Source: Cordilura impudica (Eukaryota > Arthropoda > Insecta > Diptera > Scathophagidae). From it: DNA of 64,000 bases. Both the position numbers and the translations under genes were made by a program. The notes under the pieces were generated by a model. It ran no database searches, was not told where the DNA came from, and saw only the letters and a list, made by a program, of their open reading frames with translations. Location: positions 110,611,764 through 110,675,763 of the forward strand of contig OY821519.1 in the NCBI GenBank assembly GCA_963682025.1, given 5' to 3'. Below, in pieces: positions 34,214 through 44,739 of this stretch (positions within the stretch are counted from its first letter, which is position 1; each line of letters begins with the position of its first letter).

Positions 34214-34712
34214 TCTTATATATTAAAAGAATTTATGAAAACTAAAGTCAGTCCGTCTGGCCGTTCTATCCGGCCGATTTACTTATCCGGCCGATTTACT
34301 TAATTTTTTATTAACACACAGATATGTCATCAAGCATTGGAATTTACTCAACTTCCACCTTATTCAAGTTATACTTTTTCAAGATTTTCCTTCACTCAAA
34401 TCTCTATAACTAGAGTTCTAATTAACGTAGGCTGTTGACATAAGTCTAAGAGCACTCAGTGGGACAAGTTCTTTCTTTTGAGTTATTAACTGCTTAGGTT
34501 TGAGGAAAGTTATGCGTGGATAACCAACTTTACTTTTACTGTACGTTAACTTTTCTTGGCATATTTTGGCATTACTGTACTTTAACTTCTCTTGGCAAAT
34601 TTTGGTATTACTGTTCGTTAACTTCTCAGGGTAAATTCGGATATTGTTTTACTGTACGTTAACTTCTCCCCCATATTTCGGTATTACTATACTGGTATTA
34701 CTGTGCTTTATC
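34214..34712 (+). mobile_element. Helitron 5' end with internal tandem repeats
   Basis: It starts A|TCTTATATATTAAAAGAATT and continues 'actaaagtcagtccgtctgg', matching the start of the complete Helitron at 55,458-55,983. The first ~230 bp matches that copy. No 3' hairpin was found, so it is truncated. Confidence 0.65.
34527..34712 (+). repeat. ~47 bp tandem repeat, about four copies
   Basis: The unit reads roughly 'actgtacgttaacttctctt' then 'ggcatattttggtatt', repeated with variation. Confidence 0.7.
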
Positions 34713-35077
34713 TCGAGGAAGAACATTCAGAAATATAAAGGTAGAAATTAAACCTAAGGGCCTACGCACAGCGAATAATGTCTGGAAGGAAGTATTGTAA
34801 AATGATTTTATGTAATAATTACACACTCCCATACATAGTCTTCGAGGAGTTTTCCATGCTAAAGTGCAAGAGGACGGACAAAGTGCGGAAGGACGGACAA
34901 ATAAATTGCAAATTTTAAAAAAACCCGGCACAAAAAGGACAATAAAAGCGATTCGCAAAAAACTAAAAGATTTGTTCACAAAAAAGCATAAAATAAATTA
35001 AGGGCCCCGCAAGTTTTAAAACGCCAGGCAAAAAAAAAAAAAATAAAAATTACTTAAAACTATATATGTCAAATATA

Positions 35078-35727
35078 CCGCACCTGTACCTCTAAAGTGA
35101 GCCAACTCAAAATTTTTCAATTTTTACTTTTTGCAACAAAAATTTTTGATTTTTAATTTTTAGTTTTTAATTCTTAATTCTTTATTTTTAAATTTTTAAT
35201 TGTTATTTTTTATTTTTTTATTTTTTTATTTTTTAATTTTTATTATTTTAATGTATTAATTACACCATTTGTCCTTAATGTACCCCTGTGTTGTTTTAAG
35301 ACTTCAGTCTTGTTACACAGGCTAACAAATAAATAAATAAATAAAAAACAAAACAATACATAGTGGTCATATCTATACACTGTAAAAATCTTACTTCGGA
35401 TTTTCTAGTATTTCGCAAAAAAAATACAGTTGTAACCCTCTTTGTGTTATAAGAGTAGCTTCTTTAAAATCCACTTAAAAGACATATTTTGAGTTGCACC
35501 CAAAAAAATTGTAATTATTGATGATCACTGAAAAAATCGCAAAAACAACTACTGTTTTCTTATTATTCGGAATTCGTTACAATGAAACAACTGTTTTTAA
35601 GTTTTATAGTAAATATTAACAAAAAACGTTTTTATCATTAATTAATAAAATTAGAAACTGCTATTTTAACACATAAAGCTTACAATAAGCATTAAAATAT
35701 ATATTGGCTCGGGTTGACCCCGTGCAC
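35078..35727. mobile_element. MITE-like element, copy 2 (interrupted)
   Basis: Inverted relative to 8763-9147, it shares 'acacaaagagggttacaact' type sequence and the ends with GTCAAC..CAAAATTT. It is enlarged by an ATTTTTA-rich block and a LINE tail (35,230-35,345). Confidence 0.6.
35230..35345 (+). mobile_element. LINE 3' end fragment
   Basis: 'tgttacacaggctaacaaat' followed by (AAAT)n at 35,325-35,344, as in dead-on-arrival LINE copies. Clade unknown. Confidence 0.5.
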
Positions 35728-36397
35728 AGACTAAGTAAAATTTACTATGCACTGATTGCAGGTTAAAGCATGTCTTCATTTTTTTTTTCTTGGATTTGTA
35801 CTTGTTTTTAATTATTTCTTGTATTACCTATAATATGTCTTTATATGACGACTCTTTAAAGTACTATTTTAGGAAATATTTCAATGGTTTGTGACTACAA
35901 TTCATAAAAATAAGAGTCACCTTTCTATACATACACCTATGTATACACTTTCAATTTTAACCACTTATTTTTTTCCTGTAAATTTCATTGTCTTCTTTTT
36001 TTTGACTATCTTTGAATGTATGTATGTGGTACATGTGGTTGTCATTTTGTAATTTGAACTTAGTTTTTTTGGTTCGTACAACAAATTGTAATAAAAGTGA
36101 ACATAACAGAGAAAAAAAAATATATAGTAAATTCTATGACCACTGAAAAACGCTTTAAGAAAAATCCTGACACATCACGAGAGAGCTTATTATATTTTGA
36201 ACAAAAACTATTGTATTTTTTTGTTTTGTTAGTTGCTTATCAGTATTATATATTGGAAAGTTAGAAAAATTAAAATGATTAAAATGAAAATAAAAAACTT
36301 ACACGCAGATATTGGATACATTACGGCTACCGAATTTATAGCCGACCGAATTGCGATGATAAAAATCGCAATTCGGGTTCATTGTGAATAGAATTTT
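35728..36397. other. No gene recognised
   Basis: AT-rich. A near-perfect inverted repeat 'ccgaattgcgatgataaaaatcgcaattcgg' lies at ~36,347-36,378 (arms CCGAATTGCGAT), a potential strong hairpin next to repeat copy G. Confidence 0.45.
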
Positions 36398-37201
36398 TAT
36401 ACCCTATACCACTATGTGGTTTGGGTATAATGACTTTGTGCTGCTGTTTGTAACAGCCAAAAATATTTGACCTACACCCATCTTTAATTATACCGATCGA
36501 ATCAGAATCACTATCTGATTCGATTTAACGATGTCCGTCCGTCCGTCCGTCCGTCCGTCTGTGTGTCCATGTAAAGCTTGTAATCAAACTGCAGGTCGCA
36601 AATATGAATATATTTTTATGAAATTTGGTATTTGATCTTTTATCGGCCACGGGATGAACGCTATTGAAATTGGTGAGAATCGGTCCATGTTCAGACCTAG
36701 CCCCCATACAAATGACCCCTATGAAATCAACATATATTGCCATAAGATCCAAATTATCACACAAATCTAAGTCAAATTGGATTTGTATGTATGTATTACA
36801 TCCATTAATCAGTAGTCCAAAAATGATCCCTATTAGACAACTCTTAGTCATAGGCCCCATATAGAGCTGCTTCCCGATTTTCACTTAAATCTATCAAAAA
36901 ACAAAAATATTGCACTGATTCTTCTCAAATTTTGTTTGTATATATTTTTGCAAAATACAAGAGACTTTACGAAACATGGTCAGAATCGGTCCACTTTTGG
37001 GCCTAGTCCCCATATAGATATAGCATCCGATATGAACTTTTTCATATCTGCAGCCGAAAAAATTAATAAAAATCCCACTAAAATTTGGTTTATGCTTATT
37101 TTCTACATCCAGTTAGTTGGGCCTGAGAAATAGGGTCTCTAAACGCATGGTATAGGGTATCATATAGTCGGTCTAAACCGACTATAATTTTCTTACTTGT
37201 T
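36398..37201 (-). repeat. ~790 bp dispersed repeat, copy G (full length)
   Basis: It runs from 'tataccctataccactatgt' through (GTCC)n at 36,533-36,560 to 'tagtcggtctaaaccgacta' and 'ttttcttacttgt'. Immediately right of it the 3.4 kb repeat copy 2 starts in mid-sequence, so this element marks its truncation or insertion point. Confidence 0.9.
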
Positions 37202-37403
37202 TACTAATATTTCTGTTTATTTATTTGAAAATGAAATAATGAATTGAAAATGCTATTTAAATTTTTGATTTAAATAAAAAACTTTTTTAATAAAAGCAAA
37301 ATATTTTCACTATTTTATGATTTTTATTTATGTATGACGACATTTCAACCTAAAAATTTAAGTTTTTATCGATTGAATAAACAACACAAAAATGGTTGTC
37401 GTT

Positions 37404-37896
37404 AAAGGTGCTGTTACATGATGTGTTTTTTACATATGTACTGTCAAATTTTCCCACAACAAAAGTTGTACACATCGTGTGATACATATGAAACATTGTT
37501 TATGTACAATAAATGAGGAAAGTCCCATGTACATATTTCAATTAGAACAGGTTCTATTTTTGCATGACAAACATGTGAAAATTCAACACTGCTTGTGGCG
37601 AAAGAAAAACAGAGCCAATTATAAAGATTAATATTGAAAGAAAAATAGATTGTTTAATATTAATTAACAATTAAAAAATATATAACTTTTCTAACAATAA
37701 ATTTTTGTAAATTCACAAATTAAATCAGCTTTTGTTTACATTTAGAGCTTATGTCATACGGAAATGCATATGCACGTGTGATAGCAAAGATTATGAATCG
37801 TATGTAAAAGACAATTTTGACAGACATGAGGAATATCATATGGATAAAAAAAGTGACAGTACATATGTAAAAAACACATCGTGTAATAGCACCTTT
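37404..37896. mobile_element. MITE with ~43 bp TIRs
   Basis: Ends AAAGGTGCTGTTACATGATG and (rc) AAAGGTGCTATTACACGATG lead into a shared TGTTTTTTACATATG..CTGTCA. Copy 1 of the 3.4 kb repeat provides the empty site ('gtcgtttagataac'). The target duplication is TA or TTA; the two cannot be told apart. Confidence 0.75.
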
Positions 37897-38860
37897 AGAT
37901 AACAACAACAGCAGACTTTAACAATAGCGAATATCGTTTAAAAATTTTACTGATAATTTTGCTATTTTCTTTTTTTTAACGATTCGACTATCGTTAAAAG
38001 AAATTACTGAATCGCGGTACTGAAAAGCTTTTAATTTCTCCTGAATGGCATATTTTTTTTAAATGTAAACATTTTTAAATGTAAACATATTTGGTGTTTT
38101 ATTTTTGGGATTTCAATTTGTGTTTAACGGATAAAATTTATATTATTAAAGATGCAATTGATGTCTTCTAAATTTAAAATTGTTATTTCCGACGTTTTGA
38201 TATGATTTTCTGAAATTGAATTAATATTTTCTAATTTATAATTGGAAATTTTAGTTCCAGTTTTTAGAAAAGGTGAAATTTTGTATTTATGTATAATATA
38301 ATAATGCTTTAGTAATTATAAACAATTTTTAAAAATTAGATGTAATCCCAATCAGATATTTGTAGGTAAAGCAGAATAATAATTCTATATAACTATCTAA
38401 AACTGTTTTGAAAGCAAAAAACTCATTGATGAACTCGGTAACTCTATTTTGTGAAGACAACAAAAAGTTAATATGCCAAACTTATGTTCATATTTGTAAA
38501 AGAATAATGAAAAAACGTATGAAATGACAGACCAACCCGTGTATACCCTTAACATTGTTCTGTATGATATCTAGTTGAAAATATTGACATTCACGTTAAA
38601 ATAGAAATAACTATTGCAAAGCAAATTAGAACAAAAATTGTGGCGCCATCTACTGCGGCATAGTCACGTTGAGCAAAATGAAGTGACGCTCTGTTAATGC
38701 AAAAGAAATGTATTTTCCCCAAAACAAAATATTGCAGAATTTTATGTAAATAAAATAATGTACCGATTTATTTCTAACATGCAGTTACTATGGATATACA
38801 TACATACATATATATAATATATGCATATTATTTGTATTATTTAATATGTGTATGTATGTA

Positions 38861-40166
38861 ACGGGTGATTTTTTAAGAGCTTGATAACTTTTTTTAAAAA
38901 AAAAACGCATAAAATTTGCAAAATCTCATCGGTTCTTTATTTGAAACGTTAGATTGGTCCATGACATTTACTTTTTGAAGATAATTTCATTTAAATGTTG
39001 ACCGCGGCTGCGTCTTAGGTGGTCCATTCGGAAAGTCCAATTTTGGGCAACTTTTTCGAGCATTTCGGCCGGAATAGCCCGAATTTCTTCGGAAATGTTG
39101 TCTTCCAAAGCTGGAATAGTTGCTGGCTTATTTCTGTAGACTTTAGACTTGACGTAGCCCCACAAAAAATAGTCTAAAGGCGTCAAATCGCATGATCTTG
39201 GTGGCCAACTTACCGGTCCATTTCTTGAGATGAATTGTTCTCCGAAGTTTTCCCTCAAAATGGCCATAGAATCGCGAGCTGTGTGGCATGTAGCGCCATC
39301 TTGTTGAAACCACATGTCAACCAAGTTCAGTTCTTCCATTTTTGGCAACAAAAAGTTTGTTAGCATCGAACGATAGCGATCGCCATTCACCGTAACGTTG
39401 CGTCCAACAGCATCTTTGAAAAAATACGGTCCAATGATTCCACCAGCGTACAAACCACACCAAACAGTGCATTTTTCGGGATGCATGGGCAGTTCTTGAA
39501 CGGCTTCTGGTTGCTCTTCACTCCAAATACGGCAATTTTGCTTATTTACGAAGCCATTCAACCAGAAATGAGCCTCATCGCTGAACAAAATTTGTCGATA
39601 AAAAAGCGGATTTTCTGCCAACTTTTCTAGGGCCCATTCACTGAAAATTAGACGTTGTGGCAGATCGTTCGGCTTCAGTTCTTGCACGAGCTGTATTTTA
39701 TACGGTTTTACACCAAGATCTTTGCGTAAAATCTTCCATGTGGTCGAATAACACAAACCCAATTGCTGCGAACGGCGACGAATCGACATTTCACGGTCTT
39801 CAGTAACACTCTCAGAAACAGACGCAATATTCTCTTCTGTACGCACTGTACGCATTCGTGTGGTTGGTTTAATGTCCAATAAAGTAAACTGAGTGCGAAA
39901 CTTGGTCACAATCGCATTAATTGTTTGCTCACTTGGTCGATTATGTAGACCATAAATCGGACGTAAAGCGCGAAACACATTTCGAACCGAACACTGATTT
40001 TGGTAATAAAATTCAATGATTTGCAAGCGTTGCTCGTTAGTAAGTCTATTCATGATGAAATGTCAAAGCATACTGAGCATCTTTCTCTTTGACACCATGT
40101 CTGAAATCCCACGTGATCTGTCAAATACTAATGCATGAAAATCCTAACCTCAAAAAAATCACCCGT
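38861..40166 (-). mobile_element. DD41D mariner-like transposon, apparently intact (1306 bp)
   Basis: TIRs start ACGGGTGATTTTTT at both ends and are flanked by TA (38,859-38,860; 40,167-40,168). The empty site in the 3.4 kb repeat copy 1 ('atttacatatacatacac', ~20,495-20,512) confirms the TA duplication and exact ends. Confidence 0.92.
38968..40053 (-). CDS. Mariner-type transposase, DD41D
   Basis: 361 codons are open from Met 40,053. Residues ~1-110 form the paired helix-turn-helix DNA-binding region (LTNEQRLQIIEFY; RRRSQQLGLCYSTTWKILR). The catalytic triad is D159 (ILFSDEAHFW), D252 (WFQQDGATCHTARDS) and D294 (TPLDYFLWGYVK), with 41 residues between the last two. That spacing defines the DD41D group (rosa/Visitor-like), distinct from DD34D mariners. 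The length is normal for the family and I see no lesion. It would excise and reinsert the element at TA sites. With both TIRs intact this is the best candidate for a recently active autonomous element in the window. Confidence 0.92.
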   Translation of the reverse strand: MNRLTNEQRLQIIEFYYQNQCSVRNVFRALRPIYGLHNRPSEQTINAIVTKFRTQFTLLDIKPTTRMRTVRTEENIASVSESVTEDREMSIRRRSQQLGLCYSTTWKILRKDLGVKPYKIQLVQELKPNDLPQRLIFSEWALEKLAENPLFYRQILFSDEAHFWLNGFVNKQNCRIWSEEQPEAVQELPMHPEKCTVWCGLYAGGIIGPYFFKDAVGRNVTVNGDRYRSMLTNFLLPKMEELNLVDMWFQQDGATCHTARDSMAILRENFGEQFISRNGPVSWPPRSCDLTPLDYFLWGYVKSKVYRNKPATIPALEDNISEEIRAIPAEMLEKVAQNWTFRMDHLRRSRGQHLNEIIFKK

Positions 40167-41314
40167 TATATGTAAATATTACACACAAAAAATACAACAT
40201 CAAATGTTATTTTTGTGTTTTTCTCTTTAAATAAATTAATACATTAATTTTTTTTTGCTAAATTTACATTGTTTTTTTTATTATTAACAACTAGGTACAT
40301 ATTTTAACATTATTTGCTTTAGATGTTGGTGAATTTTTACTCCCTTTTTATTAACTCGTAGTGTCTGCTTTTCGAACCAATTTTGGATCGATTTAAACCA
40401 CTTTCCCGTGATCCAATCGATCTTAAATTTTGCAGGCAGGCTCGTGGCAATGACAGAAATGATCTAACAGTGATGCCAAAACAATGGAAACTTGTAAATT
40501 TTTCTACCAGAGTTGATAAAAAAATGTACAAATGTATTATATTATTACCACAACAACCACAAAAACAACAAGTCCAGCTATGACAACAATGCAACATTTA
40601 GAATAACACAAAAAACAATATAGAAACATCATGTTTTTAATTTTTTTTTAATTTTTCAGATTTCAGATTTCCCTGGACCTGATCCACCGATTTTAATGAT
40701 TTTTGAAATAGAAATATTCCCATGAATTTGTTGAATCATTCTCACCAAAAATGATCACCCTACCTGTCCTATTGAGGGCGTGATCGTGACAAGAACAACA
40801 TAGAAAATTATATTTTTCAAGACCTTTTTTAGTTGTTCATTCAAATCACGGGCCCTAATCAACCGATTTGGACGATTTTAAATAGCAAACTTCTCAGGAT
40901 GTTAGTGAATCATTTTTTATATCAACGAGTACCCTAGCTGCCCGATTGTTATCGTGATTTCCACAGACGGACAGACGGACATCGCTATATCAACTCCGGT
41001 TGTTATAAGGATCAGAAATATGTATATTTTATGGGGTCCAAAATTTTTTTTTGAATTATTACAAACGGAATGACAAACTTATATATACGCTCTGCACAAT
41101 GGAGTATAAAATCTGAATTAAAAATTTTCAGTATAAATGTATTAAAATAAATGGAAAACAAAAAGTACTCATGGCTGAATTTATTATTGAGCACACAAAT
41201 TTAGCTAAAAGAGATTATTGGATCAGCTATCAATACAATTAATTAGGTTTGACCCTCCAATTAAAGATGAAAAAAATGTGGAGATAGGTACAACTACTGT
41301 GGTGTTTTCTAAGT

Positions 41315-41401
41315 TAAGACCCTTTTCTGTTAAGGAACATATGCACATTATTAGTTGGCTGTTGTAATCCAATATGAGTACCGTCCACACATCCAATTAC
41401 T
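41315..41401 (-). pseudogene. PIF/Harbinger transposase fragment (first catalytic Asp)
   Basis: The minus strand reads VIGCVDGTHIGLQQ.. FLNRKGS then a stop. VIGCVDGTHI is the hallmark first-Asp block of HARBI1-type nucleases. It is preceded by a T-rich tract ending TTTTTAG, which may be an intron acceptor. The remainder downstream is lost. Confidence 0.75.
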
Positions 41402-41444
41402 AAAAAAAAAAATTAGTTTAAAATTCTTATACATGTGTACATTA

Positions 41445-44240
41445 GAGTGGTCCCACGTTATATGGACATTTTTCAAATTGTGATTTTGGAGATAGGCGGA
41501 GTCCAGTTTATTTTCTTTCTATATAAAACTAATAAATGTGAATTCAATCGGATAAAGAAAAGTCGCGCCGGAAATCGATTGAAAATTTCAAGTGTGTTTG
41601 TATGGGGAAAATATTACTTTTATTTTCAGATTTTACGCAAATTTTATTCTATAGTTGTTACATAAATCGCCAAGTTGTTCTATAAAAATTGAGATCAGTA
41701 ATAAATTATCTCTTCAAAAACCTATAAAACTTCGAAATCGAATAAAAACTCACCAAGAAATAGCAAATGCCCCAGACCACTTTTGTGCCAAAAAAAAATA
41801 GGTCATGAAATTTGATGGCATTTTTTTCAACTTTTACCAATTGATTAAAGCCAAAATTTTTTTCTGGTCTCTATACTTGTAACTACTTAGATATGAAGTA
41901 TTGTTTTATTACCACGTTAAAAACCTATTGCGCTTTGAAACCGAAAATGAGAAATTTTTTTATAAAATTTTGAAAACTCCTTTTTCAAGTTTTAAAAAAT
42001 TTTCTTAAACAAAATTAAAAAAAAAAGATCTGGCACTTTAAAATTTTGTTAACTACATGTTAGAGATTAACAGTGTGAATTTTTATGTAAATCCCTAAGC
42101 CAGAATTTTGACAAGGATTTTATTTTTGCGAATTTAGAGAAAAATGGGATTTTTATCAAATATTCAGTTGATGTAATCTTTCTAAATTCTTTATATCAAA
42201 AATTAATCAGTTCTCTACTTTTAAATACTATATTTTATCTTAATACCCTAAGGTTACGGAAGAAAATAATATGACTCCATTAACCCTTTTGGAATTGGGG
42301 TCACATATGACCCGAAGCTAATAAAAGACAATTTGTTAAAAAAAATTCAAATATATTGCAAATACTCTCGATTTTTAAAAGCGTTACTTAAAATATTATA
42401 ACCAAATACGTACGTTATCCGTTCCTAAAATTTAGAGTAAATCGAACAATGCCAACCCATTCCTTACCGAGGCCAAACTTTGAATTTTGGCATATTTAAA
42501 AAAAATTGAATACCTAAAAATATTGCATTGCTCTAGGAAACCAGACGAAACATTTATTTTTGGTTGGGAGCAAAATTCTGCTATGTTTTGCGAAAACTTA
42601 CCGTTATGTGCTCCTAGAAAATTCATTCGCCCAGAAAATTTGATAAATATTGATTTAAGCGATTTGGGTCCCAGAAAACTAAAAATTGATTCAGCTATTT
42701 TAGTATTTCTGCAGAATTTTTATTATTTGCTCAATCGACATAGGAATCTAATGAAGAGTTACAATTTCTGCACGGAATTTTTGTACTGCCGATACTGCCG
42801 AAAGAGGCTTTGAATTCATAAAAGATTTTAATAGTGTCAACAAATAATGAAGAAGAAAAGCAGTTTTTACTCCAGATAGTAAAATCATACAAAACAACAT
42901 TCTTCCTGTACAGAGTCAAGTTTAATTTAACAATGTTGAGTTATACCAGTTCAACAATGTTCTTATTTTATTTGGAAAAATATATATATAGTTTTTAAAA
43001 TAATATAATTTTATAATAAAATTGTTTATAAATTGTTTTAATTTATATTCGCGATCAATAAGCAGACAATTGCACCAAAGATATATCACAATGGATAATT
43101 TTGATCACAGGAGCACTGAAGGGTTAAATATAAAACATTTAACCGAATTATATTTCTTAACTTCTAAATAGTGGTTTCATCGAATTTAATAGAAAAACTC
43201 GTTTTCGGTAATCTTTATTTAAAAATATTTTAAAAACCAAAGCTGGCATTTGCTAATAATGGGTTAACGTTCTCGAATTTATCCCAAATTTTAGAAACAG
43301 AAGACATACATATTGGGTTATAATATTTTAGGGAACGCTTTTAAAAATTCAATAGTATTTGCAAAATATTTGAATTTTTTGAATAAATTGTCTTTAATTA
43401 GATTGGGGTCATATATGACCCCAATTCCAAAATGGTTAATGGGGTCATATTATTTTTTTCCGAAAAGTTAGGCTATTAAGATAAAATATAGTGTTTAAAA
43501 GTAGAGAACTGATAAATTTTTGATATTAAGAATTTAGAAAGATTACATATACTGAATATTTCACAAAAATCCCATTTTTTTTCCAAATCCGCAAAAATTA
43601 AATAATGGTCAAAAAAATTATAGTGTAGGGATTTACATAAAAATTCACACTGTTAGTCTCTAATATGAATTTAACAAAACCTTAAAGGGCCAGGTCCATT
43701 TTTTTGAATTTTGTTTAAGAAAATTTTTTAAAACTTGAAAAAGGAGTTTTCAAAATTTTATAAAAAAAATATTTTCGGTTTCAATGCGCAATAGGTTAGC
43801 AACGTGGTAATAAAACAATACTTCATATCTAAGAAGTCAAAGTATACAGATAAAAAAAAATTTTGGCTTTAATCAATTTCTCAAAGTTGAAAAAATGCCA
43901 TCAAATTTCATGACCTAGTTTTTTTTTTGGCACAAAATTGGTCTGGGGCATTTGCTATTTCTTGGCGAGTTTTTATTCGATTTTGAAGCCTTATAGGGTT
44001 CTTAGAAGATAATTTAATAGTGATCTCGATTCATGTAACAAATTTTCGGAAGAATTAAATTATAAAACGAGATTTTCGTAAAATCTGCAAAAAGTCATAT
44101 TTTCCCCAACACACTTGATATTTTCAATCGATTTCCGGCGGGACTTTTCTTTATCCGATTATCCCCAAAATTCACATTTATAAGTTTTATATAGAAAGGA
44201 AACAAACTCTTCCGCGCCTCTCCCTAAAATCGCACTTTCA
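41445..44240. mobile_element. Giant fold-back element, ~1 kb inverted arms
   Basis: Left arm ~41,445-42,475 and right arm ~43,250-44,240 are reverse complements with scattered differences. The visible outer end is AGAGTGGTCCCACGTTATAT. Conserved blocks include 'aataaaactcaccaagaaat' versus its complement near 43,955 and 'ggggtcatatatgacccc'. The ~780 bp centre has one ORF of unknown origin. The element lies between two Harbinger fragments. Confidence 0.8.
42487..42813 (+). pseudogene. Unrecognised coding relic in the fold-back centre
   Basis: 108 codons are open (from MAYLKKIEYLK), with a Cys-containing end ..CTEFLYCRYCRK. In the next frame the similarity-like texture continues as RGFEFIKDFNSVN (42,800-42,840) and then KQFLLQIVKSYKTTFFLYRV (~42,850-42,910). 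This suggests a longer protein broken by frame changes. It could be the remnant of the element's own transposase. I cannot assign a family. Confidence 0.4.
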
Positions 44241-44321
44241 TATTTTTATATATTTTCATGAAGGATTCCATTACTGTTGCGGAGAAATCTTTTTAAGTTT
44301 AGGACACAGCTTCAGCTCGAT

Positions 44322-44453
44322 TTACTCCACGAGATTATTTTCAAATTTGTGCACCGTACTTTGATACCTACCAACTAAATAGTCGTTGCCAACTGCGTGT
44401 TTAAAGCCCCCACTAGCAAAAAGGGAAAGCATTGCTGCTAGTTGTAGTTGCAT
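44322..44453 (-). pseudogene. PIF/Harbinger transposase N-terminal fragment
   Basis: The minus strand reads QLQLAAMLSLFASGGFKHAV, then GNDYLVGRYQSTVHKFENNL. This matches the 'L..LATGSF...VG..LG.SQSTVSR' helical region that precedes the catalytic part of HARBI1-type proteins. A stop (44,322-44,324) follows. With 41,315-41,401 it forms one broken gene on the minus strand, split by the fold-back element. Confidence 0.6.
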
Positions 44454-44739
44454 TTAACATGTGAGCTGAAAATTTAAATCCAGAAAATACCTACTCTGTC
44501 AATCTACCTCGTGTTTTAAATTTGGAAGATATTAATATTCACTTAAAATTGTATTAAAAATTCACTTATTACTCACGTTATGTCCGGATCCATTGGGTGT
44601 GTAAACTACCTCTAGTGGGGAATTACTTAGCTTGCTACTGGACACCCGGGCAACTCGCCTACGTCGTCACAGGTTTCGGAATACTCAGACGCTAGCACGA
44701 CGGACATTCCGTTGGAGATAATTAATATACCAACACTGA

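Larger units (their letters stand above)
37202..41108 (-). repeat. 3.4 kb dispersed repeat, copy 2 (inverted, carries two insertions)
   Basis: Read on the minus strand it matches 19,262 to ~21,672 of copy 1 in order, including 'atggcgccatctactgcgg' reversed at ~38,640 and the (GTCY)n/core block at 40,960-41,000. It contains a MITE (37,404-37,896) and the DD41D mariner (38,861-40,166), both absent from copy 1. Confidence 0.85.
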
